From assembly GCF_019024325.1 (NCBI RefSeq), contig NZ_JAFNJS010000004.1, forward strand, positions 124,001-188,000: a stretch of DNA of 64,000 bases, written 5' to 3'. Shown here piece by piece: positions 16,866 to 24,969 of the stretch. The notes below the pieces were generated by a model. The model was not told the origin of the DNA. It did not search any database and saw nothing but the letters and a program-made list of their open reading frames with translations. This stretch comes from Falsiroseomonas tokyonensis. GTDB lineage: Bacteria; Pseudomonadota; Alphaproteobacteria; Acetobacterales; Acetobacteraceae. A program made the position numbers and the translations under genes. Numbering within the stretch: the first letter of the stretch is position 1; every line of letters begins with the position of its first letter.

Positions 16866-17594
16866 CTAGTCGCTGACCAGCCGCCGAAAACCTTCGGTCA
16901 CGCGCTTGACGAAATCGGGCTCCCGCGTGCGCCAGTAGCGCGGGTCGCGCATCATGCGGCGGAGCTCCGCCTCATCCGGACCGGCCTCGGCCTGCGCCTC
17001 CCGCGTCAGGCTGGGCTCCTTGCCCTCCATCATCCGGTGCAGCGCCAGCACGCCATCGGCGGTGGAAGCGAGCGCGGTGAAGACGGCCTCGGGCAGATGC
17101 GCGCGGCCCCAGGCGGAAAGCTGCGCGGCGATGCGACGGAAGCGTTCCTCCCCGCCGAAATGCGCGCGCAGCTTCTCCACCTGGCGCCCGGCCTCGAACT
17201 CCGCCGCCGCCTCGGCGATCAGCGGCAGCAGGCGTTCCGCCGCCAGGTCGTAGACCAGCTGCACCTGGCGGGCGTTGAAGCCGGCCTCGTGCAGACGCTG
17301 GTTCACCGCGGCGTCCGGCGTCAGCAGCTCGTTCGGCGGCGTCACCTGGTATTCGTCCGGGCTGTCCGGAATGCCCAGCGCGCGGCGCCAGCGCAGGCGG
17401 TCCTCCTCCGGCGCGTCATCGCCCGGCGGGGCGAAGCGCTGGGACAGGCGGCGCTCCAGCTCGATGTATGATTTCAGCAGCGCATCGACGCGCAGCGCGC
17501 CCTTCGCCTCGTCCCAGAATTTCTCGGGGATCTCGGCCGGCCGGGTGCTCGTCGTGGCGGTCTCGCTCGCGGCGTCGAGAAGGTTGTCGGACAT
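16866..17594 (-). CDS. Capsid assembly scaffold protein
   Basis: A 242-residue acidic, helical protein. It opens with IPEKFWDEAKGALRVDALLKSY, then LERRLSQRFAPP and GIPDSPDEYQVTPP, typical of the podoviral scaffold family. A long helical middle and a basic C-terminal tail ending RVTEGFRRLVSD follow; the tail would bind capsid subunits. It guides prohead assembly and then leaves. I use ATG 17594 after AGGAG; a GTG four codons upstream overlaps the site itself. The gene follows the portal gene, as in T7 (gp9). Confidence 0.8.
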   Translation of the reverse strand: MSDNLLDAASETATTSTRPAEIPEKFWDEAKGALRVDALLKSYIELERRLSQRFAPPGDDAPEEDRLRWRRALGIPDSPDEYQVTPPNELLTPDAAVNQRLHEAGFNARQVQLVYDLAAERLLPLIAEAAAEFEAGRQVEKLRAHFGGEERFRRIAAQLSAWGRAHLPEAVFTALASTADGVLALHRMMEGKEPSLTREAQAEAGPDEAELRRMMRDPRYWRTREPDFVKRVTEGFRRLVSD

Positions 17595-17602
17595 GCCGGG
17601 GC

Positions 17603-19027
17603 TCACTCCTGGTTCGTGTTGACGGGGGGGCGGATGATCTCGGGCGGCGCACCGAGGGTGCGGGCCAGCCAGCGGGCGGCGGCGGGCTCGTCCAGCACCG
17701 CGCGCGCTTCCGCGCCGAGGCCCGCGGCGGCCTGCAGGAACAGCAGCGTGTCGCTGGCATCCGCCCGCGCCTGCACCCGGGCGAGCGGCGAGCTGTAGAC
17801 CAGCCGCGCCTCCTGCCCATCGGCCAGCAGCGAAGGCACCTCGCCCCGCCGGCGCAGCACGGACAGGCAGCGCGCCACCAGCGGCCCCAGCAGCTCCGCT
17901 TGCAGCCGGCCGTAGATGGCGCCCAGCAGGCGGATGGAGATGGCGCTGCGCGCCGTCACCTCGGTGGCCGTCATGCCGACCTTGTCCGAGGCCTCGATCC
18001 GATCGGCCAGCAGCGCGCCGCGGATGCGCGCCCGCAGGTCCTGCAGGATCAGCTGCGAGACATCGAAATTGCCGGGTGCTGCCAGGGGCGTGAGGCCGGC
18101 CGAGCCCTGAGCCTTCGGGATGATGGCGCCGGGCACCAGGCGGATCGTCGCCGGGTTCAGCACGCCGTCATCCTCCGCCTGCCAGATGCCGGTAGCGGCG
18201 ATGGAGGCGTTCTTCAGGATCAGCTCCACCACCTTGTTGGCGGTGCGGATATCGGGCAGCGCCTTGGCGACGGGGCCGCGGCCATAGGTCTCGCCGGGCA
18301 CCTTCAGCCAGCGGAAGGCGATGAAGGGATTCTCCGCGAAGCGGCCCTCCGCCAGCAGTTCCGGCGCCGACTCACCGCCATCCAGCACGACCGCGAAGCG
18401 ATGGCCGGCGCGCGGGTCGGGCCACACCGCCTCCACCACGCGCAGTTGCGGCGGCGCCTCATTGCCGTCCTGCCGCGGCAGCACCAGCTGCGCACCGGGC
18501 CAGCGCGCGCGGATTTCGGCCGGCGTCAGGCGGATGGCGCGGAAGACGGTGTCCAGCCGGCCCGAGGGGCCCTCCTCCAGCACCGTCTCCCGCAGCGGCA
18601 CGGCCGTGAAGCGCAGCGCGGAGGTCTCACCGGGCGGCGCCTCCTCCACCAGCAGCACGGCGGTGCCGGTCACCACCAGTTCGAGAAAAGCCTGATGCAG
18701 TTCCAACGAAAAATTGGAGCGATCCAGGTGGCCCTGCAGCGTCTCGGCCGCCGCTTCCAGCAGCCGCGCCACCTCCTGCGCTGCCGGGCCTTCGGAGACC
18801 TTGCGGGCCGGCGCCAGGCCGAACCAGCGCGACCAGGGCGGCGCCAGTTCGGCGAGGAGGGAGGCGGCGAGCTGTTCGGCCGCATCGGCGGCGGTGGCGT
18901 CGAACAGCGGCGCGGCATGGGGCGCCGGCAGGGCGTGGTCGTAGCAGTCCTGCCAACGCCCCTCGAGCGGCCGCCGGCGCGCCAGGGCGCGTTCATGGCG
19001 GGCGAGGATCTGTTCCGGGGTCATCAT
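17603..19027 (-). CDS. Portal protein (head-to-tail connector, T7 gp8-like)
   Basis: A 474-residue protein of the bacteriophage head-to-tail connecting family. It has an N-terminal EGRWQDCYDHALP region, LAASLLAELAPPWSRWFGL, the FLELVVTGTAVLLVEE strand, a central MTATEVTARSAISIRLLGAIYGRLQ-type helix pair, and C-terminal helices. Twelve copies would form the portal ring through which DNA enters. Length is slightly below T7 gp8 (536). Two adjacent ATG codons (19027, 19024) are possible starts. It is four bases from the upstream small gene. Confidence 0.84.
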   Translation of the reverse strand: MMTPEQILARHERALARRRPLEGRWQDCYDHALPAPHAAPLFDATAADAAEQLAASLLAELAPPWSRWFGLAPARKVSEGPAAQEVARLLEAAAETLQGHLDRSNFSLELHQAFLELVVTGTAVLLVEEAPPGETSALRFTAVPLRETVLEEGPSGRLDTVFRAIRLTPAEIRARWPGAQLVLPRQDGNEAPPQLRVVEAVWPDPRAGHRFAVVLDGGESAPELLAEGRFAENPFIAFRWLKVPGETYGRGPVAKALPDIRTANKVVELILKNASIAATGIWQAEDDGVLNPATIRLVPGAIIPKAQGSAGLTPLAAPGNFDVSQLILQDLRARIRGALLADRIEASDKVGMTATEVTARSAISIRLLGAIYGRLQAELLGPLVARCLSVLRRRGEVPSLLADGQEARLVYSSPLARVQARADASDTLLFLQAAAGLGAEARAVLDEPAAARWLARTLGAPPEIIRPPVNTNQE

Positions 19028-19031
19028 CGCC

Positions 19032-19277
19032 TCATTCGCCCAGCAGGTTCTTGCGCGCGGCGAAGGCCGGCGCGGGGTCCAGCACCCCGCGGGCGGAGGT
19101 GGCGATGGTGCCGGCCAGGCCGCGGCGGGCCCGGTCCAGCGCCCGCTGCCGGGCACGGCGTGCGGCCTCCTCGGCACTGGCTTCGGTGGCGGCGGATTTC
19201 TCGGCGGCCGCCTCGACGGCGGCGTTGGTGTCCGGGGCGGACACGGCCGGCTTCGGCGCCTGGAACAGGCCACCCAT
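19032..19277 (-). CDS. Small alanine-rich protein, first gene of the virion block
   Basis: An 81-residue protein, alanine- and arginine-rich. It opens with GLFQAPKPAV, followed by a long predicted helix and a short RGVLDPAPAF segment. ATG 19277 follows GAAGGAAG. Its small size and position before the portal are common for uncharacterised podoviral genes. I do not recognise the family. It lies about 40 bases beyond a strong terminator-like hairpin. Confidence 0.55.
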   Translation of the reverse strand: MGGLFQAPKPAVSAPDTNAAVEAAAEKSAATEASAEEAARRARQRALDRARRGLAGTIATSARGVLDPAPAFAARKNLLGE

Positions 19278-19317
19278 GCGCGCTTCCTTCGGCTGGGGTT
19301 GCTCCCCGGCCGCGCCC

Positions 19318-19351
19318 AAAAAAAGACCCGCCCGGCAGAGCCGGACGGGTC
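19318..19351 (-). terminator. Rho-independent terminator in the leader of the virion block
   Basis: Read on the minus strand, an 11-bp GC-rich stem with one mismatch (19341-19351 with 19325-19335) and a 5-base loop is followed by seven Ts (complement of 19318-19324). It lies between the two leader genes and the portal block, about 40 bases before the first start codon. I see no promoter in those 40 bases. Confidence 0.75.
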
Positions 19352-19449
19352 GAGTTTGGGGGACCGGGAGAGGAGGATGCCGCGGGGCGCAGATCACCCC
19401 GTGGCAAGGGGGTGATAGACCGGCCTCACGGCCGCGTCAATATTTATTC

Positions 19450-19881
19450 CTATGTCTGATGATTATTTTCCTTCACCTGCCCACCCAGCCCAAGGAACAG
19501 CTGATAGGGCGTCCAGGCCGCAGGCGCCTCCGGGCCCAGCAGGGCGCGGCAGAGCGCGACGCAGCTGAAGGGGGCGATCGGCGGCAGCAGCCGCGGCGCC
19601 GGATCCCCCGGCGTGAAGGGGCCGAGCACCCGCAGCCCGGCGCGGCGATAGAAGGCCGGCAGGTCGAAACTGCCCTCGACGGGAAGCCGCGCCACCATCA
19701 GGCGCCCGGAAAGCGGCTCCAGCACCGTCCAGCCGGCCTCGTCGCCGAGTGCTGCGAAGCAGTGGCGGAAGCCAGGGCGCAGCAGGCGCAGCCAGGGCTG
19801 GTCGGCGACGCCACCGAAGGCGATCCAGACCGATTGCCCCGCCGCCTCCACAGCCCGCCGATGCGCGAGCCGCTGCCTCAC
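19450..19881 (-). CDS. Unknown protein, second gene of the phage-cassette leader operon (possible papain-like fold)
   Basis: A 143-residue protein starting at GTG 19881, whose GTGA overlaps the stop of the preceding gene. It contains LRLLRPGFRHCFAALGDEAGWTVLEPL-type strands in the first half (His in GFRHCF) and FSCVALCRALLG plus WTPYQLFLGLG in the second. A histidine in the first half and a cysteine in the second is the order seen in permuted NlpC/P60-type hydrolases, but this is only a pattern. It is followed by a terminator. Longer upstream frames are discounted because they lie over the neighbour gene. Confidence 0.6.
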   Translation of the reverse strand: MRQRLAHRRAVEAAGQSVWIAFGGVADQPWLRLLRPGFRHCFAALGDEAGWTVLEPLSGRLMVARLPVEGSFDLPAFYRRAGLRVLGPFTPGDPAPRLLPPIAPFSCVALCRALLGPEAPAAWTPYQLFLGLGGQVKENNHQT

Positions 19882-20303
19882 TGGAGGCGTCCCCGGAATG
19901 GCACCACCTCCGCCTCCTGCAGCCCGCGCGGGGGGCCGCCGACAATGCCCTTGGCGCGGAGGGGAAAATCCAGCCGGTCCATCGCCTCCCGCCACAGGCG
20001 TAGGTCGCCGGCCTCCTGCGGGACGCGCGGGCTGGGGGCTTCGTGGCGCTCGCCCCAGATGCGCAGGATGCGCGCATGCGCCAGCTCGATGCGGCGCTGA
20101 CGATAGAGCCGGTCGAGGCACTTCACCACATCGTCGGGCTCGCAGGGCCGCACCACCTGCCCGCGCCCGGCGCCCAGCCTGGCGCCGTCGCGCCGCGCCG
20201 TCAGGGCCGCCATGGTCCAGAACCAGGCATCCTCAGCCGAATCGAAGGGTTGCGCGCGTTCCAGGCTGACCAGGACGGGGGCGCGGCAGGGGGCGATGGA
20301 CAT
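19878..20303 (-). CDS. Unknown conserved protein, first gene of the phage-cassette leader operon
   Basis: A 141-residue basic protein with an AEDAWFWTMAALTARRDGARL block (about residues 23-43), RPCEPDDVVKCLDRLYRQRRI, HARILRIWGER and a C-terminal RLDFPLRAKGIVGG. I recall similar unnamed proteins in other alphaproteobacterial genomes, where their role is undefined. Its helical, arginine-rich build could suit nucleic-acid binding. The gene is transcribed away from the palindromic operator at 20317-20359 and is the first to respond to it, so an early regulatory job is plausible but unproven. Confidence 0.62.
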   Translation of the reverse strand: MSIAPCRAPVLVSLERAQPFDSAEDAWFWTMAALTARRDGARLGAGRGQVVRPCEPDDVVKCLDRLYRQRRIELAHARILRIWGERHEAPSPRVPQEAGDLRLWREAMDRLDFPLRAKGIVGGPPRGLQEAEVVPFRGRLQ

Positions 20304-20316
20304 GACCTTGGGTCCT

Positions 20317-20359
20317 CAGGGGCTTTGGTTCCTGAACAAAACAGGAACAAAGACCCCTT
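20317..20359. promoter_or_regulatory. Operator: GTTCCTG-N7-CAGGAAC palindrome containing a GAAC-N7-GAAC LexA-type box
   Basis: A perfect 7-bp inverted repeat (20328-20334 with 20342-20348) extends imperfectly to about 18 bp per arm. Inside it, GAAC at 20334-20337 and GAAC at 20345-20348 are spaced by seven bases, which is the direct-repeat LexA box of alphaproteobacteria. The minus-strand form reads GTTCCTGTTTTGTTC. It could bind host LexA, the adjacent S24 regulator as a dimer, or both. Confidence 0.7.
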
Positions 20360-20383
20360 AACCTTTTCCACCCGGGGTTGCAA
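20355..20383 (-). promoter_or_regulatory. Candidate sigma-70-type promoter for the leader operon
   Basis: On the minus strand TTGCAA (20378-20383) and TAAGGG (20355-20360) are 17 bases apart. The -10 match is weak. The transcription start would fall on the operator at 20334-20348, the usual place for a repressor to act. Confidence 0.4.
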
Positions 20384-20484
20384 GGATATCGTTCCTATTG
20401 CATCGCGACTCGAAACCTAGGATGTCCCATCCCAGGAAGCGACGCCTCCCCGCGTCGCCTCCCGCAGCAGGGAATCCCTTGGCC

Positions 20485-21132
20485 ATGCGGCACGAGGACA
20501 TCTGGCGGGCGATCGATGCGCTCGCCGCGGAACATGGATTGTCAGCCTCGGGCCTCGCCCGCCGGGCGGGGCTCGATGCCACCGCCTTCAACCCGTCCAA
20601 GCGCACGGGCGTGGATGGCCGCGCGCGCTGGCCCTCCACCGAAAGCGTCGCCAAGGTGCTGGGCGCCACCGGCACGGGGTTCGAGGCCTTCGCCTCCCTC
20701 GTCACCGGCGCCCCGGCGCTCTCGCGCGGCGGCCGCGGCCCGATCGCGCGGCGCATCCCGCTGATCGGCCTGGCCCAGGCGGGCGGCGAGGGCTTCTTCG
20801 ACGATGGCGGCTACCCGGTCGGCGGCGGCTGGGACGAGATCTCGGTGCCCGATGTGCCGGACCCCAACGCCTATGCGCTGGAAATCAGTGGGGAGAGCAT
20901 GGAGCCGGTCTTCCGGGATGGCGACGTGGTCATCGTGTCCCCCGGCGCGCCGGTGCGGCGCGGCGACCGCGTGGTGGTCCGCACCCGGCAGGGGGAGGTG
21001 ATGGCCAAGGAATTGCTGCGCCAATCCGCCCGCCGGGTGGAGCTGGCCAGCCTGAACCCGGCGCATCCGAACTATACCTTCGACCTGGCCGAGCTGGCCT
21101 GGATGCACCGGATCATCTGGGCGACGCAGTAG
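20485..21132 (+). CDS. XRE/CI-type repressor with S24 autoprotease domain
   Basis: A 215-residue regulator. Residues about 1-70 carry an HTH with LSASGLARRAGLDATAF, and the C-terminal half is a LexA/CI-type S24 peptidase. Catalytic Ser138 lies in SGESMEP and Lys175 in EVMAKELL, and an Ala-Gly pair at 99-100 fits the self-cleavage site used when RecA filaments form. ATG 20485 matches the family start; a longer frame upstream crosses the control region. It is divergent from the phage-like cassette across a palindromic operator, which suggests it represses the cassette. It differs from LexA itself in the HTH. Similar S24 proteins also occur without phages. Confidence 0.82.
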   Translation: MRHEDIWRAIDALAAEHGLSASGLARRAGLDATAFNPSKRTGVDGRARWPSTESVAKVLGATGTGFEAFASLVTGAPALSRGGRGPIARRIPLIGLAQAGGEGFFDDGGYPVGGGWDEISVPDVPDPNAYALEISGESMEPVFRDGDVVIVSPGAPVRRGDRVVVRTRQGEVMAKELLRQSARRVELASLNPAHPNYTFDLAELAWMHRIIWATQ

Positions 21133-21141
21133 CGCCGCGGC

Positions 21142-23079
21142 TCATCGCCCCGGCAGCAGCGGCGCCAGCGTCTCCAGGTCCTTCTCCGCCCGGCAGGCCA
21201 GGAAGCGCGGCCCATCGCCCGGCAGCGGCGCGCCGACCGGGAAGGCGGTCAGGCCGATATCGCCATAGACCCGCAGCAGCCCCGGCCCGACGCGCCAGAA
21301 GGCGGCATCCACCCCCGCTCGCTCGCACATGTCGCGGAAGCGCCAGATGGCGGAGACGCGGTCGCGTTCATCCCCCGCCGGATCGCCGAGCGCCAGCCAG
21401 ATGCCGTCGCGCTTGACGAAGGCGAAGCCGGCCCGCCCGGCCTCGCCGAAGACGGCGCCATCGGCCAGTTCCGGCGCCTCCGCCCCCAGCGCCCGCAGCC
21501 GCGCCCGCACCTCGGGGTCCCATTCCTCCGGCTGGATGCGGGCCGGCCGCAGCAGCCGCACCGCCGCCACCAGCAGCAGCACCCCGGCCAGGCCCACGGA
21601 AAACCGCAGGCTGTCCGGCGCGAGCGGGGAGATCACCACGCCCCACCAGCTGTCGCCCGCCACCTTGCCGCCATAGCTGACCAGCGCCAGCATCAGCGCA
21701 CACAGCCCCACCACCACCAGCGGCAGCAGCGTGGCGCCGGCCAGCGGTTCCGTCATCAGCCGCGCGGTGCGGTAGAAGGCGCCGCGCATGGCGGCCAGCA
21801 GCCCCGCCACCAGCAGGAAGGCGCCCCAGAGCCACCAGCCATCGGCGCGCAGCCAGCAGATCAGCGCCCCGGTCAGCAGCAGCAGGATGCCCGCGCCCCA
21901 GGCCAGCGTCAGCCGCCGCAGCAGCCCATAGCCGATCACCAGCAGCAGCGAGCCGATGACGGAGGCCGCGAAGTGGCTGGCGACGGCCGCCTCATACCCC
22001 GCCCATTCCGCCACCGCCGTGCCGCGCGCCGGCAGCGCGCCGACGAAGAGCAGCAGCGCCCCGCCGAGGCCGGTGAGGCCGGCGATCACCGGCACTTCCA
22101 GCGCATCGGCCACGCCCTGTTCGACCGCGAAGCGCTTCAGCGCATGGCGGCGCTGGGCGATCTCGAAGCCGGCGAACAGGATGCCGGCCAGGAACAGCGG
22201 CACGATGTAGTAGTACAGCCGGAACAGCAGCAGCGCGCCCACCACCTGGGCCGGCGTCAGCCAGGGCGCGAGGCCCAGCAGGATAGCGCCGTCGAAGACG
22301 CCGATGCCGCCCGGCAGGCTTGCCGCGATGCCGGCGGTATAGGCCACCACATAGATGCCGAGGAAGCGGAGGAAGGTCAGCCCCTCCGCCGACGGCAGCA
22401 GGGTGTAGAAGATCATCGCCGTGATCGCGACATCGACGCTGGCCAGCGTGGTCTGCGCCACCGCCATGCGGAAGCCCGGCAGGTCGATGCGGTGCTTGAA
22501 GATCACAACATGGCTGCGGATGCGCGACAGGGTCACATAGGCGATCACCAGCGCCCACATCGCGAGGCCCAGGATGCGCATGGCCCAATGCGGCACATGC
22601 TCGCCGAGGCCCGGGATCACATCCGGCTCCACCAGCAGCACCAGCCCGCCGAGGGCGAAGCCGCCCAGGCCGAAGGTCAGGCTGGTGAAGGCGACCACCT
22701 TGGCGATGGCCAGCGCCGGCAGCCCCCAGGCGGCATAGAAGCGATAGCGCACCGCGGCGCCGGAGACCGCGGCGAAGCCCAGGTTGTGCGCCAGCGTATA
22801 GGCGCAGAAGGAGGCCAGCGAGGTGCGGGCATAGCTGACCGGATAGCCGGCATAGACGCTGCCCAGCCGGTCGTAGATAGTCAGCACCGCATAGGCCAGC
22901 AGCGTCCAGCCCGCCGCCACCCAGAGCGTAGCGGTGGAGATGGCGGCGAGCGAGGCGCGGATATCGGCGATGGAGAGGCTGCGGAATTCCTTCTGCACCA
23001 CCCAGATGGCGGCGATCAGCAGCAGGACGCCGAAGCCTGCCACGCCGTGGCGGCGCAGCAGCTCGCCGAGCTTCCTCAC
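21142..23079 (-). CDS. MprF/LpiA-like membrane protein with shortened C-terminal domain
   Basis: A 645-residue protein with about 14 membrane helices. The N-terminal half matches the flippase (LPG_synthase_TM/UPF0104) domain, with [33 protein letters not shown] and [16 protein letters not shown]. The C-terminal cytosolic part is only about 130 residues, where MprF proteins have about 300 (DUF2156), so the second half of the aminoacyl-transferase fold is missing. It may flip lipids made elsewhere, or have lost lysyl transfer. Its ATG overlaps the lysK stop by ATGA; coupling an MprF-like gene to lysyl-tRNA synthetase fits a lysyl-lipid theme. Confidence 0.8.
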   Translation of the reverse strand: MRKLGELLRRHGVAGFGVLLLIAAIWVVQKEFRSLSIADIRASLAAISTATLWVAAGWTLLAYAVLTIYDRLGSVYAGYPVSYARTSLASFCAYTLAHNLGFAAVSGAAVRYRFYAAWGLPALAIAKVVAFTSLTFGLGGFALGGLVLLVEPDVIPGLGEHVPHWAMRILGLAMWALVIAYVTLSRIRSHVVIFKHRIDLPGFRMAVAQTTLASVDVAITAMIFYTLLPSAEGLTFLRFLGIYVVAYTAGIAASLPGGIGVFDGAILLGLAPWLTPAQVVGALLLFRLYYYIVPLFLAGILFAGFEIAQRRHALKRFAVEQGVADALEVPVIAGLTGLGGALLLFVGALPARGTAVAEWAGYEAAVASHFAASVIGSLLLVIGYGLLRRLTLAWGAGILLLLTGALICWLRADGWWLWGAFLLVAGLLAAMRGAFYRTARLMTEPLAGATLLPLVVVGLCALMLALVSYGGKVAGDSWWGVVISPLAPDSLRFSVGLAGVLLLVAAVRLLRPARIQPEEWDPEVRARLRALGAEAPELADGAVFGEAGRAGFAFVKRDGIWLALGDPAGDERDRVSAIWRFRDMCERAGVDAAFWRVGPGLLRVYGDIGLTAFPVGAPLPGDGPRFLACRAEKDLETLAPLLPGR

Positions 23080-24770
23080 GCGGCGGCGTCGCCGCTGGCG
23101 GCGCGCGAAACTTCGCCGCTGGCGGCGCTGGGCCTTTCGCCGCTGGCGGCGCTGGGCCTTTCGCCGCTGGCCGCGGGCCGCGCCAGCGCCGTCTCGATCA
23201 GCCCGATCGTGCCGGCAATGCCGTACAGCGCGACGAAGCCGCCGAAGCGCGGGCCTTCCGGCTGGCCCAGCAGCACCTGGTACAGCGCATTGAACCAGGC
23301 GCGGGAGACGCCGGGCCGGCCGTCCTTCGTCATCTCGATGAAGGGCTCGCGCCGCCCGGCATCATAGACCAGGTCCTGGATCGCCTTGGCCTGCTCATCC
23401 GGCGGCAGCAGTTCCAGCTCCCCCTGCTGCGCCCGCAGCGCGGCGGCCAGCGCCTCGAAGGCGGGGCGCTCGGCCTCCGTCGCCGCGCGGTGCTGCTTGT
23501 TCGGCGCGACGCGGTCCCGGTAGTAGGCGACGGCGTGCTCCACCAGGCGGGCCAGCAGCGGGTGGGTTTCCCCCTTCGCATCCGGCGCGTAGCGGCGGAG
23601 GAAACCCCAGAGCATTTCCGGTGCATCCGCGTTGATCACGCTGGCCAGGTTCATCAGCATGGTGAAGGACACCGGCGTGCCCGGGTCGTTGGTGGGCCCG
23701 CCATGGATGTGCCAGGCCGGATTGTCCGGCCCCGGCACCGTGCGCAGCCGGTCCAGGTTCTGCACGTATTCGTCGACGGCGCGCGGGATCACGTCGAAAT
23801 GCAGGCGCTTGGCGCGGCCGGGCTGGTTGTACATGAACTGCGCCAGGCTCTCGGGCGGGGCGTAGTGCAGCCATTCGTCGATGGTCAGGCCATTGCCCTT
23901 CGACTTGCTGATCTTGCCGCCGTCCTCGTCCAGGAACAGCTCATAGGTGAAGCCGATCGGCGGCTGGCCGCCCAGCACCTGGCAGATGCGGCCGGACAGC
24001 CGGACGCTGTCGATCAGGTCCTTGCCGGACATCTCGTAATCCACGCCCAGCGCGTACCAGCGCAGCGCCCAGTCGGCCTTCCACTGCGCCTTGCAATGGC
24101 CGCCGGTGATGCGCGTGCCGTGGCGCTCGCCGGTGGCGGGGTCGATCCAGACCAGCAGATCCTCCGCCGGCCGCACCTCCTCCATCGGCACCTGCATCAC
24201 CACGCCGGTCTTCGGATGGATCGGCAGGAAGGGGGAATAGGTGGCGCGGCGTTCCGGGCCGAGCGTCGGCAGGATCACCGCCCGCACCTCCTCATGCCTC
24301 TCCGCCATCCGCAGCAGCGCCGCATCGAATCGTCCCGACCGGTAGTAGTCGGAGGATGAGGCGAATTCGTAATCGAACCCGAAACGGTCCAGGAAGGCGC
24401 GCAGCCGGGCATTGTTGTGGTGCCCGAAGCTTTCATGCGTGCCGAAGGGATCCGGCACCGCCGTGACCGGCCGGCCGAGATAGCCGGCCAGCATCTCCCG
24501 GTTGGGAACATTGTCCGGCACCTTGCGCAGCCCGTCCATGTCGTCGCTGAAGGCGATCAGGTTGGTGGGCAGGCCGGTCAGCTTCTCGAAGGCACGGCGC
24601 ACCCAGGTGGTGCGCGCCACCTCCCCGAAGGTGCCGATATGCGGCAGGCCGGAGGGGCCGTAGCCGGTCTCGAACAGCGCCGCCGATTTGCCGCCCGCCT
24701 GCACCCGGTCGGCGACCTTGCGCGCCTCCTCGAAGGGCCAGGACTTGGCGGTGGTGAAATCGGCGGACAT
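23076..24770 (-). CDS. lysK: Lysine--tRNA ligase, class I
   Basis: A 564-residue class I LysRS. It has the HIGH-type signature SGLPHIGTF (about residues 40-48), KISKSKG as the KMSKS loop, and a C-terminal helical anticodon-binding region. It attaches lysine to tRNA-Lys in the cytoplasm. Class I LysRS is typical of archaea and alphaproteobacteria. The last 35 residues are an unusual tail made of [12 protein letters not shown] 8-residue repeats, absent from normal family members. The downstream MprF-like gene overlaps its stop. Confidence 0.95.
   Translation of the reverse strand: MSADFTTAKSWPFEEARKVADRVQAGGKSAALFETGYGPSGLPHIGTFGEVARTTWVRRAFEKLTGLPTNLIAFSDDMDGLRKVPDNVPNREMLAGYLGRPVTAVPDPFGTHESFGHHNNARLRAFLDRFGFDYEFASSSDYYRSGRFDAALLRMAERHEEVRAVILPTLGPERRATYSPFLPIHPKTGVVMQVPMEEVRPAEDLLVWIDPATGERHGTRITGGHCKAQWKADWALRWYALGVDYEMSGKDLIDSVRLSGRICQVLGGQPPIGFTYELFLDEDGGKISKSKGNGLTIDEWLHYAPPESLAQFMYNQPGRAKRLHFDVIPRAVDEYVQNLDRLRTVPGPDNPAWHIHGGPTNDPGTPVSFTMLMNLASVINADAPEMLWGFLRRYAPDAKGETHPLLARLVEHAVAYYRDRVAPNKQHRAATEAERPAFEALAAALRAQQGELELLPPDEQAKAIQDLVYDAGRREPFIEMTKDGRPGVSRAWFNALYQVLLGQPEGPRFGGFVALYGIAGTIGLIETALARPAASGERPSAASGERPSAASGEVSRAASGDAAA
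23088..23175. repeat. 24-bp tandem repeat inside the 3' end of lysK
   Basis: Two perfect 24-base units (23112-23135 and 23136-23159) are flanked by partial, diverged units on both sides. They encode the 8-residue period SGERPSAA in the LysRS tail. The unit length keeps the frame, so copy-number change would lengthen or shorten the tail without breaking the gene. Confidence 0.85.
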
Positions 24771-24969
24771 GCGTCAGGTCATCCTCAGGCTGGAGGCGGT
24801 GCCGCCTTATAGGTGCGGCGGGCGGTCCAGGCGAGGCCATCCGCAATGCGCCGGGCATTCACGCTCCGGAAGCCAATGATGCCTAGCCTCGGTGGGATCG
24901 AAGGCGCACAGCCTTCATTCCAGAGGCGCACCATCCTGCCCGGACGGTCCGCCCACCGAAGGATCCGCC

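Larger units (their letters stand above)
7386..20303 (-). mobile_element. Podovirus-type (T7-like) virion/packaging/lysis cassette: domesticated or remnant prophage, possibly GTA-like
   Basis: On the minus strand, from 20.3 to 7.4 kb, the genes run: two unknown leader genes, a small alanine-rich protein, portal, scaffold, major capsid, tail tubular A-like, tail tubular B-like, a small internal-virion-like protein, tailspike, probable small terminase, large terminase, holin/spanin-like protein and cell-wall hydrolase. This order matches T7 genes 8, 9, 10, 11, 12, 14, 17, 18 and 19. All frames are open and many overlap by ATGA or TGATG. I see no integrase, RNA or DNA polymerase, primase, replication gene or att site. 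Base composition is like the surrounding chromosome, which suggests long residence. Element boundaries are inferred from gene content. Confidence 0.8.

Noticed and set aside
7386..20303. Classical RcGTA-type (siphovirus-derived) gene transfer agent
   Set aside because: None of the RcGTA genes (HK97-type capsid with protease, long-tail tape measure, distal tail proteins) is present; portal, scaffold, tubular and tailspike genes are of podoviral type.
20485..21132. The S24 regulator as the host LexA
   Set aside because: Its N-terminal HTH has an XRE-like SASGLARRAGL helix rather than the LexA winged helix, so it is a CI/S24-type regulator; lexA is probably elsewhere.
7355..21141. Flanking att sites or a tRNA gene as prophage integration point
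   Set aside because: I looked for a tRNA-like sequence and for direct repeats at both cassette ends and saw none that I could support by eye.
23088..23175. Short CRISPR-like array
   Set aside because: The units are directly adjacent without spacers and lie in frame within lysK; it is a coding minisatellite.
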